Source: Lycorma delicatula (taxonomy: Eukaryota; Arthropoda; Insecta; Hemiptera; Fulgoridae). From it: a stretch of 64,000 bases of DNA. The position numbers and the translations under genes are program-made. The stretch's first letter is position 1; each line of letters starts with the position of its first letter. Location of the stretch: NCBI RefSeq assembly GCF_047948215.1, contig NC_134455.1:106038495-106102494 (forward strand). The letters are read 5' to 3'. The notes beneath the pieces were generated by a model. The model ran no database searches. It was not told where the DNA came from and saw only the letters and a list, made by a program, of their open reading frames with translations. Positions 26,091 to 40,588 of this stretch are shown in pieces.

Positions 26091-27260
26091 TTATTGAAGA
26101 CAGACGAAAAATAAACAGAAAATCGTAATATTCTGTACCTGATACAGAAAATAAATAATAAAATACATGGAAACAGAATCGATGGTAACAGAATAACAAA
26201 CCTCAGTTGCAGTTAATTGTTCAAGATTCCCTCCTTCACAATGAATACAGCACTCTGCCCGACGTAAAATATTTCCGGTGGCTTTTTGTATCATCTCAGG
26301 ATCGTTTGGTTAAAATTCAATAGCATTTAGCATTTTAACGAGTTATTCTTCTTTAGTATTAGCGGTTTTTTTTTTGTATACTATCGTTTGCATATAGCCT
26401 CAAATGAAGTAATCTAGTGGCGTTAAGTCAGGTTATCGAGGTGACCAATTGATTGATTCACCACGTCCAATTCAGTTTAAGAAATTAGCATTCAAGTGAT
26501 TTCTAGCTACTAAAGAAAATGTGGGTTGCACCTTCGTGCTGGAAAACCATTTGCAACGTAGTTTGTAAAGATACATCCTCTAACGCCGGCAAATTATTTT
26601 TAAAGAAATAAACATGCATCTCCCGTAAGGTTTTAATTGAAAACAAATGGTTCCAGAATTCTGTCATAAATAATGCCACACCAAACATTAACGTGAAATT
26701 TGTTGGAAACTAGTTTACACAGTATCATGTGAATTGTCTTCGCTTCATAAGCGACTCCTTTTAGAATTGAAAACTCCGTTCTTCGTAAAAGTGGCTTCAT
26801 CAGTATATAAAATTTAATTTACCTTATCAGCGTTGCCTGGAAGCCAACACAGAAATTAAACCGCTGGAGGTAATCTGTTGCCGCAAATTTTGAACCTTTT
26901 GCAGGCGGAAAGGATAAATATTTTCTTTACATAGGATGCGCGCCACACTTTGTTTTTTGACAAACCAGTGCGACTGGGCTACTAGTGCCTGGGCTACGCT
27001 GAATATGCTGAATCATGCGATCTTTATCATTAATACGATGATTTACTTGGCGTTCAACAGAAATCAAACACGTTGGAAATGACCGTTTTGTTGGTAAATT
27101 GTAATACACGGAAGAAGTTTTTGTATTTGGAATCCGCCGTCCAGGAAATCTCTCCTGATATTCACGTCGAGCAGCTTCAAAATTTCCATTACAAAATGCA
27201 TAAACAAAAATTATATCGGCATATTCCTCATTAGAAAATTTAAATAGCATTTTTACACTA
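26091..27260 (-). pseudogene. Degenerate DDE transposase with DUF4817-type N-terminus
   Basis: Minus strand. The N-terminal HTH-like domain at 27250-26930 is open: MLFKFSNEEYADIIFVYAF, AARREYQERFPGRRIPN. The core follows in broken frames: NVWCG and LEPFVFN near 26690-26640, LQMVFQHEGA near 26535, PDLTPLDYFIWGY near 26430-26390, and the C-terminal RRAECCIHCEGGNLEQL near 26260-26215. The order fits the insect Tc1/mariner-like DDE transposases with this N-terminal domain. Stops and frameshifts show it is dead. I could not define its terminal repeats. Confidence 0.8.
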
Positions 27261-27299
27261 CGATATGATAACACTACACTTCCTTTATCTGCACGGTAA

Positions 27300-29320
27300 T
27301 TTTTGACAACAGATTCAAACGAAGTACATAATTTTCATTGTTGACCAGGTACTAAGTATTATCAACTTATACCATAAATTTTTGTAAATACTTCTAAAGT
27401 AACATAATTTCAACTAACTTTTTTAAATAATTATTTCGTTTTACCTGTGTAAATTACTGAAAATACAGAGCTAAAATATTATTCTATAAATTCTGTTTTT
27501 CTTTTAAAATTATTTTCAGTAATTAGCATTTCTGTTTTAAAAAAAAAAAATGTTTATTAAGTGCAGAAAGAATAATACGATTTCTACCTGTTTTTCTTCT
27601 GTTTGCTTCAATAAAAAACTGATTTTTAAACGGTTTTATTTACTTTTATTGGTTCTGTTTACATTAATTTTCTCAGAATTAAATTCTCTACAAGTTTTGT
27701 TACTAAATCTTCTGTATGTATCAGTAACTTAATAAAGCTATTGTACTATAAACCTAAAGAAAACTTGTGGTTTTTTAAGAATATCAGACGTCAGGCTTCT
27801 TAATAAAAGAAAAGCCAACAGCATCATATATTCATCATCTCACAATTCCAATAACCAGATTAATACTTTCCCCTACTGCTGAATTTATTTTGATGGCTTC
27901 ATGCTTTCATCGAAGAGGACTTGAAAGCTAACAATGCACTGTGGCTTTAAATTCAATTAGGTAAAACCATAATTTAAATAATTGTCATTGTACAGTCTTG
28001 TCTTTTTACCAAACGATTCAATGGTTGTAGATGCCTCACTTTGTTTTTCACAAATTCATCCATTTTATACAAGAATCTAATTGAAAAAGAAAAGTAAAAA
28101 ACAGTACACCATTTGACTGCATGCTGAAAACTGAAGCCTCAATTATTATAACTTTCAATGAAACTACACTTTTAAATACTTGAACAAAGCAGTAGATGCA
28201 TGCTTTACAACTAAACTAACTGATGTTCCGCAATACCTTATGCCTCTTCTACTATTCTATATTGCTGAGAGCACGACGTGTTCAAACGTATCATAAGCAT
28301 GTTCGAACATGACGTTCCCACAGTGAATATTATGTAAGCAGATCAAATTACAAGGAGCTCATACACATCAAGTTGGAACCTGTAAATTGCTCATGTTTGT
28401 ACACTTCATATATGTATGTTCATACCCGTCGCTATTAATGCAGCTAAATAGTTTTAATTAAATTGCATTTGGTTGGGGTTGAGGGGTCACGAAATACTCA
28501 TATATTTTTTTACTTTTTGGGGGTCGTAGAGCTGAAAAGGTTGAATTGCCCTAACCAAATAAGCATAATACTCCACGAATGTCTACTCCGACTGGTCAAT
28601 GTTCTACAATGGATTACCAATAAAAATCACCAACCATTGGTTTAAGCTGAAGCTGTACTGGTAATCAGTGATGTTAATATTACTGAAGATGTGATGTTTC
28701 ATTTTTACATATTTTTTGTGTAAAAATGGGAAAGAATACATAAGTGGAAAGCTGAAGAAATACTATAAATTTTATCATTTTTATAGATATACATTTTGGC
28801 ACAACGTACAGCAGATTACCTACAGCCAAATTTTCATTAGCTATGTTTTGTAAGTGCTCATCATAATTTCTCTAATGAAGACATTGCATTACTTTAACTA
28901 TTTATTTACATTCTTTGCTATTATATAAATCTGCATCTTCTTCCTCATCAAAATTGTATTCTTCCTTTTGCAATTGTTTGTATCTCTATATATTGCATGT
29001 CTGAAAAATTTATCATTAAAACCAGAATAATTTGAAATTCATAATTCTAGCCTTATTTCTAGTGAAAAAGAAATTAAATCCTTAAGATTCTTACTGTCTA
29101 TATAAAAGTATGAGAAAGCTAATTTCATATTACATCAACCAGTAGAAGCACATCTGTAAATTAATCTATAGACTATTTATGAGTGATAATAAGTTATTTA
29201 TTACACCTTCAGTACTTGTTTAAATATATATTATTTTTATAATTGAAATTTATTTATTCAAGTGTAAGAAATATAATTGGTTCTGTTGTGTAGCGCATAT
29301 CATGTAATAGAGCTGTCAGG
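27300..29320. other. Intergenic DNA upstream of the dsRNase gene
   Basis: AT-rich with no recognisable gene; it should contain any distal regulatory sequence for the dsRNase promoter at 29321. Open frames here are short and featureless. Confidence 0.55.
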
Positions 29321-29354
29321 TATAAATATGCTTTAAAGAAACGCAATTTCATTA
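29321..29354 (+). promoter_or_regulatory. Core promoter (TATA + Inr) of the dsRNase gene
   Basis: TATAAATA lies at 29321-29328. An insect-type initiator (TCATT, A at 29351) starts about 30 bases downstream, the normal TATA-to-start spacing. The ATG of the signal-peptide exon follows 38 bases after the presumed start. The site is inferred from motif and spacing alone; no transcript evidence is available here. Confidence 0.6.
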
Positions 29355-29388
29355 TTGTATCCATAATATAATTTTTTATTATTATCCA

Positions 29389-29470
29389 ATGTACTTCAAA
29401 ATTGTAGTAATTGTTATAATCTTAACAATTCATCCATTAGTAGAAATAGAATGTAGAAGAGCAAATAATG
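29389..29470 (+). CDS. dsRNase exon 1 (signal peptide)
   Basis: ATG at 29389; it reads MYFKIVVIVIILTIHPLVE, a short charged start followed by a hydrophobic core, then a Cys-Arg-Arg stretch. The donor is GTAAGT at 29471. It ends with one base over, which fits exon 2 exactly (G + AA = Glu). The TATA/Inr pair upstream and the phase match are why I accept this short exon. Confidence 0.8.
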
Positions 29471-32213
29471 GTAAGTAAATTTTATTGTGATAATTAAAGA
29501 GAATAAGTAAAAATATCGTATATTTTTTTATAAGAAACATAATTTCTACTTTTTTAATTTTTCTTTTAATAAACTTCTTCCAAGCTACAATATTTAATTG
29601 ATGTTTTTCATGAGCAATTAATAAGTAGGTATGAAAATACATAAAATTTTTTTGAAAGTTATTCTTATTACAAGTCACTGATTAAATGATAATATTTAAA
29701 TATATAATAAAGTAAATTAATTTTTTAGCTTATGTCTATGCCCAGTCTTTATCATTATTTTGTTTTGTATACTTTTGAAGGAAAAACCTATCTATGAACG
29801 CCTAATTTTTTGACTTATCCACAACAGTGTTATATATATCTTGTATAAAAACTAATGGTAGTCGTAAATGTAAATGTAAATGTTTTCTTTAATTTAATTG
29901 TAGTAGTGTTGTTGATTTTTTAAAGAATTTCCTACTTTTTAAAACACATATTATGATCATTAAATAAAATAAGGAAATTATTTTATACTATAATTAGTTA
30001 TTCCATGGAATAAGCTATTATTTTATAACATAAAATAATTAATGATTCATTTGCAACAAAAATAAAAACATATATGCTGAAGATTTAATAAATTTAAGTT
30101 TGAAGAATATTTTCTGGGAAACATTTTTCTGTATCTAAACATTTACCTCTAATTCTATGACCTTATTACTTGTGTAGTAGTAGTAGTAGTAGTAGTAGTA
30201 GTAATGAAAAGTTGACAGTTTCAAAGATTTTACTACAGTCCAGATACACTACTTATACCTTATTTTTACCTTCAAAAAATTTATTCTCGAATAAAATTTA
30301 CCGATTTGGTAATTAACTTGTTGAGAACAAAGCTACACTACATATCATTAAAAAGTAATTAATATTTCATGAAAGTAAGCCATTGTCTATTTAACAGAAT
30401 ATTTTCAATTAGTTTGGAGTAACAAGATAGGAAAGAGAGAGATGTTTATTATTTTCAAGCTTGACTGGTCTTGATGCCAGGTTACATATGTTTTACATGC
30501 AGAAGCATGTAAAACACTAGATAGAGAAATATATCATATTGAAAAAGGAATAAACTATTAAATGAAGGCCTTTGTAAAATTATATAGTAAAATTGTTAAA
30601 GTAAAATCATTTTGTACAGTTCCTTTTCATAATAATTTTTTTAAATTCAAAGAAATTCTATCATTTCTGTGACAGGTACAAAATGATAGAATATTGTTAT
30701 ACTTAGAAGTTTTGTGTATCAGTCAAACAAAATAGGTTTTTTATTGAGTGATCACATTAATAAACAGATGGTTTGTTTTTGAGGAACAGATCTTACATTT
30801 CATAAGCCGAATGTAATCTTACCTTCTTTCCATTAAATCTCTTTTTTTCTCATAATTACCTTTGTATCTGTATTTTATTTATATAGTTACTTCAATAGAC
30901 ATTTAATAAAAGAGACTAATTTAATATAATATTTGGTTTTAAAACCAGTAATCTACATAATGTTCACAATGCATCCACAATTAGTCAGCTCACAATTTTG
31001 TATAGAGCACTGCGCAGTTCTCAATCACTTCTCTAAATAAAATATTCAGAATCCCTACCTCCATTCCAACCTAAAATTAATTACCATTTGTTAACTAAAG
31101 AGATGTTCTGAAAATTAAAATCAGTATTTTAAATGTATAATTTACCATTACTTATACAATATAAATTATATCAGATATCTGATAACATCCATATGTAGTA
31201 CAGCATTAATATACATTAAATTGAAATTGTTTCATTTGAATAATAATAAATAAGGAAATTTAATTGAGAAAATAAACAAAAAAGATCCTCTATACAAACC
31301 ATTGATTAATGAGGCTATTTTCTTTCTTCCACAGAAGAATTACAAGATATTAATATTTCCTTAGGCTGTAAAACATTTAAAACTGCCGATAGTAACTCCA
31401 AATGTGATGATGATAATCATAATTATAACGATTGTAATAATGATGACTATAAACCAGAACCTGGGAAGAAAAAATTACAGAAAAAACCTAGTAAAAAAGG
31501 TATTAATCAGTCACCTGTTAAAACAGAAATGCCTAGTAAAAATGGTAATGAAGTTATAACAACAGATGAGCAGTTAGAATCAAATAGTAATAAAAAAAAT
31601 GTAAAAAACAGCTTTTCTTTTAGCAGTGAACATAATAAAGCTGAAAAATCATTAACTGATGAAACTGGTTTCACATTTTTATCAATTGAAGATGGAGCAA
31701 CTTGTTCATTAAAATTAAATCAGGACATTAACAAAGATAAAGAACCCATATTTTTGGTTAAAGACAAAAACAATAATTATCTTTTAGTACTGCCTACTTT
31801 AATAACATCTGACAACAGTACATACAACAAAGGAGTTGGTGCATTGGAATTTGACATGAAAGAAACTGTTTATTTGGAATGCCCAGGTAAAGGTAATGGA
31901 ATATTAATAGAAAGTGGTGATATCACCCAGTCATCTTTAGAAATGAGATGCATTACTGGAACAACAGTTTCTTTAAACTCTGAACAGGTACTTATCTAAT
32001 CTAAATTTTACTTATCTGTTGTCTATATGGTTTAATATATATATATATATTTTTCAACACTTCATAATTATTTTAAATTTTATATAATTATTTAGAAATT
32101 AAAAGAAAAATTAGAAATCTACATTCTAAAACTAAAAATTAGGGATTAGATATTTATCAAAATTAACAATATTTATTCATAATTGAAAACCAGAATTAAT
32201 ATCACAAATAACA

Positions 32214-32244
<31 letters not shown>

Positions 32245-32461
32245 AAAGATAATAATCATTCATTCTTATATGTCAGATTCATTCATTCTTCAGCTGAGTT
32301 ATTCAGTTTTGATAAATGATAGAACAAACTTGTTTACAGACAAGTCTGTATATACATAATACAGTTTTCACAAATGTTATATTTCCAACCTTGATGTTCA
32401 CAGAATCATTTGGAATTCTTGTATTCTTTAATCCAAATTTAACTTTGTAAAAATTTCACAC

Positions 32462-32496
<35 letters not shown>

Positions 32497-35400
32497 TAAC
32501 TGGGATTAATAGCTTATTCAAGATGCTTATGCTTAACATTCACATTAAACTTGACAAGTTCAGATAGTTCTTAACACTAAAATAATGAATAGTTACAATT
32601 ATGAAGATTAAGTTTTTAGGTGATCAAGAACATATATGTTTGTGTTTCTAAATATAAAAAATGTTCCTTAAGTAAAATATCTTTACTGTTGTTTGAATTT
32701 TCAAAAATCCATTATTTTAAAGTTTTATTAGGATTTAGAAAGGATGTTAAATAATTTGATTTTATTAGAATAATTGCCCAACAAATTTATTTTTTTAATT
32801 TAAATTTTTTTTTTCACTGATCAACTAATACAGTGATTAATATCCTAATATCTAGATTAAAAGGTTTTAGATTTAGCTGCCAGACACCATCTGGTATCTA
32901 TAGATATTTAACACAGTAAGCAGGAAAAATTATAAGCATTACAATAAACATGAACAGTTGGTTAGTAATTCATAGCAGAAGTTTGTTAGGCAAAGTTTCA
33001 ATCAATTCTTTTTCCAACTACATAAATTCAAGTAAAGTATATTTTATAAATGTGATGATTAGGGTTTTATGGCACTGTGTATTATATGTCCTAATTTATT
33101 TTCTGTGCTTACTTAACTGCTTACCTGCTTACTTAATTGTACATCATGCAATTACAATTAATGATATTTTGAGGTGCAGTACAATAGTTATTTTTTTATC
33201 TATTTACTTTTTTTTACTATACTTCAATATTTTTTGTATGTTCAAAAATTCAAATAAAACAACCTAATCAGAAGATGCTTTTTAAATATTTAGATACTAT
33301 ACAATTCTAAAATATATAAGTAATTTAAATCTTAAAATATAGCTACATTAAAAATGAATAAATAATATACATAAATTTTACCATAATTGCTACCTAATTC
33401 ATTTGCATGCAGCACTGAAAGTATGCTGTAGCTATACCATTAAATTAAAGTCAGTGTCATTGTGGAAGTACCCCAGGTCTCTGAAAAAGAACTAACTGGT
33501 TTTAAATTAAATTTATTTACATTTAGAATTACAAATTTATTTTTTTTATTACCTGAAAGTGTAAAGTTTAAGGGTTTTTTTTACTTAGTATAACTCAATA
33601 TGAGCATCATTTACTGCTCTGCCGATTTCAAACCAGTAATCCCCCTCATTCCACATTCTGGCAAGGATGTCTACAGGAGTCATTTCTACAGCTGCTGATG
33701 TTCTTTGGCACAGATGGTCAAATAACTGGATTTTTTTTTTAATATACTATATCATTTATGTATCCCCAAAAGAAGATTGGGACTTAGCAGTGGCTAAGCT
33801 ATGAATCTTCTCTCTCTTTCTGACCTTCTGAGAATCTTTTTTTTTTAACCTCCGGAACCACCATTATGTATTGCTTCAGAGGATGAGATGAATGATTTGT
33901 AGCATGTGTAAAAAGTGTCATGCCTGGCCGGAATTTGAACCCAGGACCTCCGGATGAATGGTCAAGATGCTACCACTCATGCCACAGATACCGGCGCCCT
34001 TCTGAGATCCTGTATTGAGTGCAGTCCACACAACTTCTGTATAAAGTGGAGGGACTCAATTCTTTTGGAAAATTAGATCCTACTTATTTTCAATCTGCAA
34101 AATACAAAGTTTTCTAGCATGTCCAAGTATATTATCCATGTAATAGTCTGCTTCTGAAAAAAAAATGGCCCAAAAATTTGATTATGTATGACACCACACC
34201 AGATAGTCACTTCCGTACTGTCGTGGACAAATACTGACTTGTATGGTTTTTCTGAGCCTTATACTCAACAATTATGATGATTCACAATTCCATCAACATG
34301 AAACGTTGCTTCATCAGAAAATAAAATGCACTGCATATAGTTTTCATCATCAGAAATGTTGTTTAACATGATCATTAAAAATTTATGCTTTATTGTTTTT
34401 ATTCAGTTTAATTTCACGGAGTAACAGCAGATTATAAGAATGAAGTTTCAGTCACTTGCGAACAATATCTTGGACAGTGCTTTTTAGTTGACGGTTTCTA
34501 TACCCTTGACTGTCCAAAACATATGAACTGTTCATTGAAAAGACAGTCGAAATTCTTTTTGCATTAAATCCTAGATTAATGGCAAGTTTCTCTTATACCA
34601 TTTCTTATATTTTGATGATCATTCTGATCAGATATCAAGCTTTTTTATTTTACTCTTTAAACAATTATTTTAAATAAACCCATAATTTCTAATATAATTC
34701 TCAAACATTAGTATTCTCTAATTTCTCACATCTAGTGTTTCAAGAAATTGACCTCTGGTAATACTATATTTTACTGGATAATTACAAAAATTAAAATGAA
34801 ACTATCAACTCAGTTTCTTACTTTCTGTTACCATTTTACTAAATTTGGTGTTTTTCCAATAAAATCAAGAGCATTAGCAATTTCTTGGTTCTGGCTTGAG
34901 TTTTTGAAAGCAATTCTTCTTTTTATATATTAATTAATATTACTAAAACATAAAATTTTAACACACATAAAGGTAATATAGTGAGCTAAAAAAAAAAAAA
35001 ATGATTCAATAAACTCACAGATGTTACCTTATTTGTCAGTATAACAAACAAAATAAAAGTACCGAATATAAAGAAAGAAGCTGCATGGAAACAATAGACT
35101 ATTACATTTTTAAATATGTGGTTTTCTTGTACAACAATAGCATTGCAAAATCTACAATATAATATTGAAACAAAACCAATATGGTGGTTAAATAAAGCTC
35201 ATCTGTTTAACACAGTAATAAATTCAAATTTAACTTTATACCATTACTTAACTTAATCAGTTAACTTTATTCATTAACTTTATACAGTTAAATTTAACTT
35301 AATCATAATCTAAATCAGTCTAATAAAAAAATTGTTCACAAACATCAGAAGTCAAATAATCTGACAATCTAATAATTAAAACCTTCATGAAGAAAAGTTT

Positions 35401-38400
35401 TCTATTATTTATTTATTTACTTATTATTTTACACATTTCATAACACTGAGTTGAAATAGACAGCAATAATTATAGACAAGAAATAACAATTAAAAAATTA
35501 CAAACTTTCCTTAAATACAACTTCATAACTTATGCAACTAACAGAACTTACATACATTTAACTCCAAGTCATATTAACTAAAAACCAACGTATTAACCAA
35601 AACACTATTTTAATATATAAACAATCTTTTAATTAGTCATTTCATTACTCGTGTTTACTCATAAAATTTTTATCTCAGTTCAAGATTATATTTTATGTTA
35701 ATATTAATATACTACCATACCAACATTCAGAAAACTCTTAACCACAAAATTTTCACCTAAAAACAACTTTTTTGTTATTACTTAAACATAAACCATCACA
35801 AACACTGTATATCATCAAAATTATGTTTTGATATTTCACAGAGATTCTTTACTATAAAGCTAGATTTTATAATTACTTCAGTAATCCTTGTATTTTTCTT
35901 TTGTGTTCAAACTTTTTCTTTTTTATTAAACACCAGATATATAGTTGCTTAGATATAAATTACATGACAAAAATTTTAAGTCACATAACCCACCAAATGA
36001 AATTGCATCATCCTTGGTTTTAGGTGTCTATGACTCACCCTTTTTTACTTTAACCTTTTTTTATAATGATATCTAGACTGCATCAAAAAGTGAGCCTTTT
36101 GTGAATTATTTTTTCAAGAAATTTTGACAATTGAGAGGTCAGACTAATCAACTTGTACCCTTACCAGACTTATCTCCATTATTTTCAAAAATAGACCATC
36201 CTGAGGCCTCCCTCCTAAGGGCAAGACAATTCCAATTGCCACTTCACCCCCTCCATCCTTAGCTTTGATGGGCTTTGAGAGCTAGGAACTCTCTGATTAA
36301 TTCTCAATTATTGAATACACATCATTGTCATTAACTAGGCCTCTGCCAGGATGCCAATCAACAACTTTTTAAGAGAAGGTGGGAACTGCCCAGCATTTAA
36401 AAACCTTATAAAAAAATCATTTTGCAACAAAACCTGTGCAAAAAATCCTTTTACAGATGATCACCCCAACTATTTTTTTTTTTTAATTTTGAGTAAATGT
36501 TTCCTCCTATTCTGAAGAATTTTTAGATCTTAATTTGGATAAAATAATTCTTAATTCTTGAAAACTTGTTTCACAGTAAAAAACTAAGTAGATACACAGC
36601 CATAATTATACCCTCCATTAGAAAGCCTAGTTCCACTTCATTGATAAAGTCATTGAATGTATGATAAACTGTCACAAGTATGCCAAATGTTCTATTGCAT
36701 ATAGACAGCTTAAAGTTTTCTTGAACATTTTTTTTCTTCAGGTAGTTTGCAAAAGGTCCAGACAGCGTTAACTTATACATCCAAATTTTGATTCACTATA
36801 TCAAAATAGGAGCACAAAACTAGTCTTAACAACTGTTTTCTTTATAGGATATAAACAATTTAATATTCTAGAAATTATTTCATAAAACCTATTCCATTTA
36901 TCATTGAAATCATAGCTTTTATAAATTATAGATAGAAATCATATTTTATATTATCAGTCCTCATTCATTAGAATTGAATTCATCATTAATTACTTGAAAA
37001 ATATAGAAACTTCACACATGATGTATAACGCAGGAAATAAAGTCCATCACTGGTCATATAATACTTACATAAAATCATTACAAACTGTGAACATGTCTTC
37101 TTTATCTGAAATCACTTGATACATTTGTACAGGAACACATTCTACTCCAGATTAACCCATTACATTTATATACATTCAATTTAATTTGATGTCATGTTGA
37201 CAAATGTGAATGACATTTAGTATCTCTAGTAATATAATGTTTGTATGAACATCTAGCAACAGAGAGACTACGCCATTGCATACAACTCTTATATCAACAA
37301 GTTACATTAAATGCATTCAAAAAGACAATTCTAAGCTAGTGGTTAGAATTGGTGAGAAAGTGTGTCTACAAACATACCATGTATCATCAGATAAATTATA
37401 CATAGCAATACAAAATATAATACAATAATTATACATAATACTTTACTATGAAAATTTCATAGTTCATACAAATTTATACTCCAGTATCAACTAGAAATTC
37501 TCCTTTCCTGAAAATCCCAATATCACATAATTCCTGATTAAGGAAAACCTTTTTGGCTTTTAAAACATAAGTTTTTTAACAATTAGATTTTGTGAGTCTT
37601 TTTAGAGGAACATTATCTAGGTTGGTACCTGTGAAAGAGTTAATGCACTTTTATAAATATCAGTATAAAAACTTTATTTATTTATCTAAGTAAGTGATCT
37701 TTTTCTTTTTGCTTGATGATATCGCCATTTAAGCTTGAAGTTTGTGCATGATATACGGAAGTGGAAGTTTTTAGCATATGAAGAAAGTCATACCTGACCG
37801 GGATTCGAACCTGGAGCCTCCAGATGAGAGGCGAGGTGCTACCACTCCAACATGAGATCAGTATTGTTATTATCATTTCCTCACTTTATTGGTTCATTAT
37901 GCAGTGTGATAGCCTACAAGATTATAAATAAGAGCTACAATTTATAAGAGGTTACATCATGAACTGTGGTTACTTTTGAAAATGGTTTAAAATTATTAAA
38001 ATATGTATTTAATAATCAGGTACTTTATACGTTAGTTTAGTTGTGTTCAAACTCTACATGTGCTTAGCTGAATACTATATCAGAAATCAAGTAATAAAGT
38101 AATAGAGTTGAAAAATGTAATGTAAATATTTTGTAAATTGTGATCAGTAAGATTGCAATCAAAGTTTTCTTAACTAAATGTAAAATATTTGGCTAATCTT
38201 TTCTTAATTTTTTACCTATATCTTTGCATAACTGCGTCTGCTATTTTTATTTATATTTTTTTTACATTATATTCTTTGATAATCACTGTAATTATCCATG
38301 TAATTTAAAGTTTATTTTATGAACCTTTTATGAACTAATTATAAATACATACATTTACTATTGTGTATATTTGTAGCTTATAACTTTTATATGGTAAAGG

Positions 38401-40550
38401 CATACTGATTTTTTGAATAGTATTTAATTTACTAAACAATGTTGTTAATTACTGATTTTTAATTAATTAACATTTAAATACTAAATTAACTATTAAGATT
38501 CTTTCATTTATTATAAAGCGATCTCTAACATTATATTGATTAGTGAGAAACCATTCATTGTTGATATTTCACTGACATAATAATAAAAAATACATATGAT
38601 ATAATTTTGTTTAAACAGCTTTTACGCGGTGGAATTATTTAATTTTCATTCCAGTTATCACTGCGAAAGTGTTGATACAACAGAAAAACGAAGTAACGAA
38701 AAGTAACAAAATTTGAATGCATTAAAATTATGCTGCTAGTAGGATTAATTTAAAAAATTCCATGAAATAAATGTGATTTATTTATATGAATGAGTCTGGT
38801 TGCATGTCCAAATGTCTGAGCAGTCCAAATGTTTTTTTTTATAAATGTAATTTGATATATTTTTACAGGTTAAAGAGTCAGCAGACTTCTCAAAAGTATC
38901 CTGCTCAAAATCATTTCCTGGTACTGCAATTTTTAATGAAAATGCTGAAACATGTGGAGAAAAAGGAAGATTAGTAGAAATTGGATTTTTGGCAAGTTGA
39001 ATTTTACTGTAATATTACTGTCTCACAGAGGATAGTTGTGTATACTGCCCTCAATAGAAAGTACACAGTATCTACGTTTTCCACATTTTGAATATATCAC
39101 AGTTTTTTAATCCCTAAAAAACTACTAAGTTACTAATCAATATTTTTATCAATACTTATTATCTTTAATATGTTGATTTCAAAAATAATATTATTTTTTT
39201 ATGAATCTACAAAATCATATTCAAAATAGAGTTACTGTCTTTTTTTAACACTTTTAGCTGGAAAAAATTAATTGTGAAAAGAATTATATACAATTAATCT
39301 TTTAAAAATGAAAATAAAAACAAAAAAAAATGTTAATATATTTTAATCTTACGAAATCTAAAAATCTCTAAATCTTTTATTTTAAGTTCAAAAAACGTTT
39401 ATCTAAAAAAAATTACTTATTCAATTCAATAATATCTGTTACTCTTTAATAAATTGAACAGATGAGTTAACAAAATAACAAATAACAAAATAACTTTTTA
39501 AAATGAAGAATATGACAAAAATTAATTTGAAAAATAGTATTTATCATAAAAAACCTTTGTAACTTCTTAAAAATTAATGCTTTCAAAATAATAATACTTT
39601 TTTTTTTATTGTAATGCTGCATTGACTCAAAAAGAGTTATTAGATGAACTTAAAACAGATTAATTCTTTAAAATTGACTTAGGAAATTAAAAGCAATTTA
39701 ACATATATCTAATATCAAAAATATATAAAGCATTAAAAATAAATTATTCTGCAACATAATAATATATTCCAAAAAAAATATCTTATTATTTATTACTTCA
39801 GGATAATAGTAAACATTAAAATTATAATAATATTTCTGCAATCCCTGCAACAATTACAAAATACTTATTGAAATAAATAATAATAATCTTGAAGATAGTG
39901 ATGACAAAAAAAATCCCTTTCAGCAAGCTGGAAGGTGGAGGTAGTTTTCACTGGTGCTAAGTAGGGGATAAAAAAGATTCACACTTTAAAGTTAAGAAAC
40001 ACTTCAAAGTTACTCAATACAACAATGGTTGCATGTGAAAAAAGTTTCACATGTTTAGCATATGACAAGCCCCATCTTTTTACAATTCCAGCAACATTTT
40101 GGTCATCCCTTGTCGTAAGGGTTGGTAATATCAAAAATTGTTTCAAACAAAGGTTTTAGGTAATGCTTAGAGGACTAACGACTGCTTTAAACCTATTAGA
40201 TACTGTGCCTATTAAGGGAGGGATGATTTTTTTTTTCTTTGAAGCCCCATTTTTTCCACCCCTGGGCCAATGGTTGGTAAAACTTACTTATCTATGTAAG
40301 TAAATTTTACATAGATAAGTTTTAGGCCCTTGTCCAAAGAATTGTAGGAACTTTAAACAAATTCAATATTTTACTTAATAAGAGAAATTTATAGCGATAT
40401 TTTGTTTTTTTGAAAAAGCCCCCCCCCGTTTCCACCTCAATGATCTGATTTTGCCCATTAACGTATTCAACCGAGATTTTAGGTTGTTATATTTTATGTA
40501 TCAATTTGAAAGTGATTGGCGCAAAATTACAGCACTTATCATGTCCACAA

Positions 40551-40588
<38 letters not shown>

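Larger units (their letters stand above)
31988..38868 (+). other. dsRNase intron 2
   Basis: GTACTT...TTACAG, phase 0. It contains TAA and TA microsatellites (about 32220-32247 and 32465-32492), a transposase relic split by a SINE (33600-34620) and a second family-2 SINE (about 37690-37857). The remainder is AT-rich without features. Confidence 0.85.

Noticed and set aside
30170..32500. CRISPR-like or tandem regulatory array
   Set aside because: Only simple GTA, TAA and TA microsatellites without spacers; the genome is eukaryotic.
32950..33267. 105-residue hydrophobic ORF in dsRNase intron 2
   Set aside because: No family resemblance, no splice sites and AT-driven composition.
37800..37860. 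tRNA gene on the minus strand, because of the excellent B box GGTTCGAATCC
   Set aside because: No full cloverleaf follows; the sequence matches the SINE at 33834-33997, so it is a tRNA-derived SINE head.
38786..38974. 62-residue ORF overlapping dsRNase exon 3
   Set aside because: It is in a different frame from the splice-supported exon, which carries the family-like CGEKGRLVEIGF.
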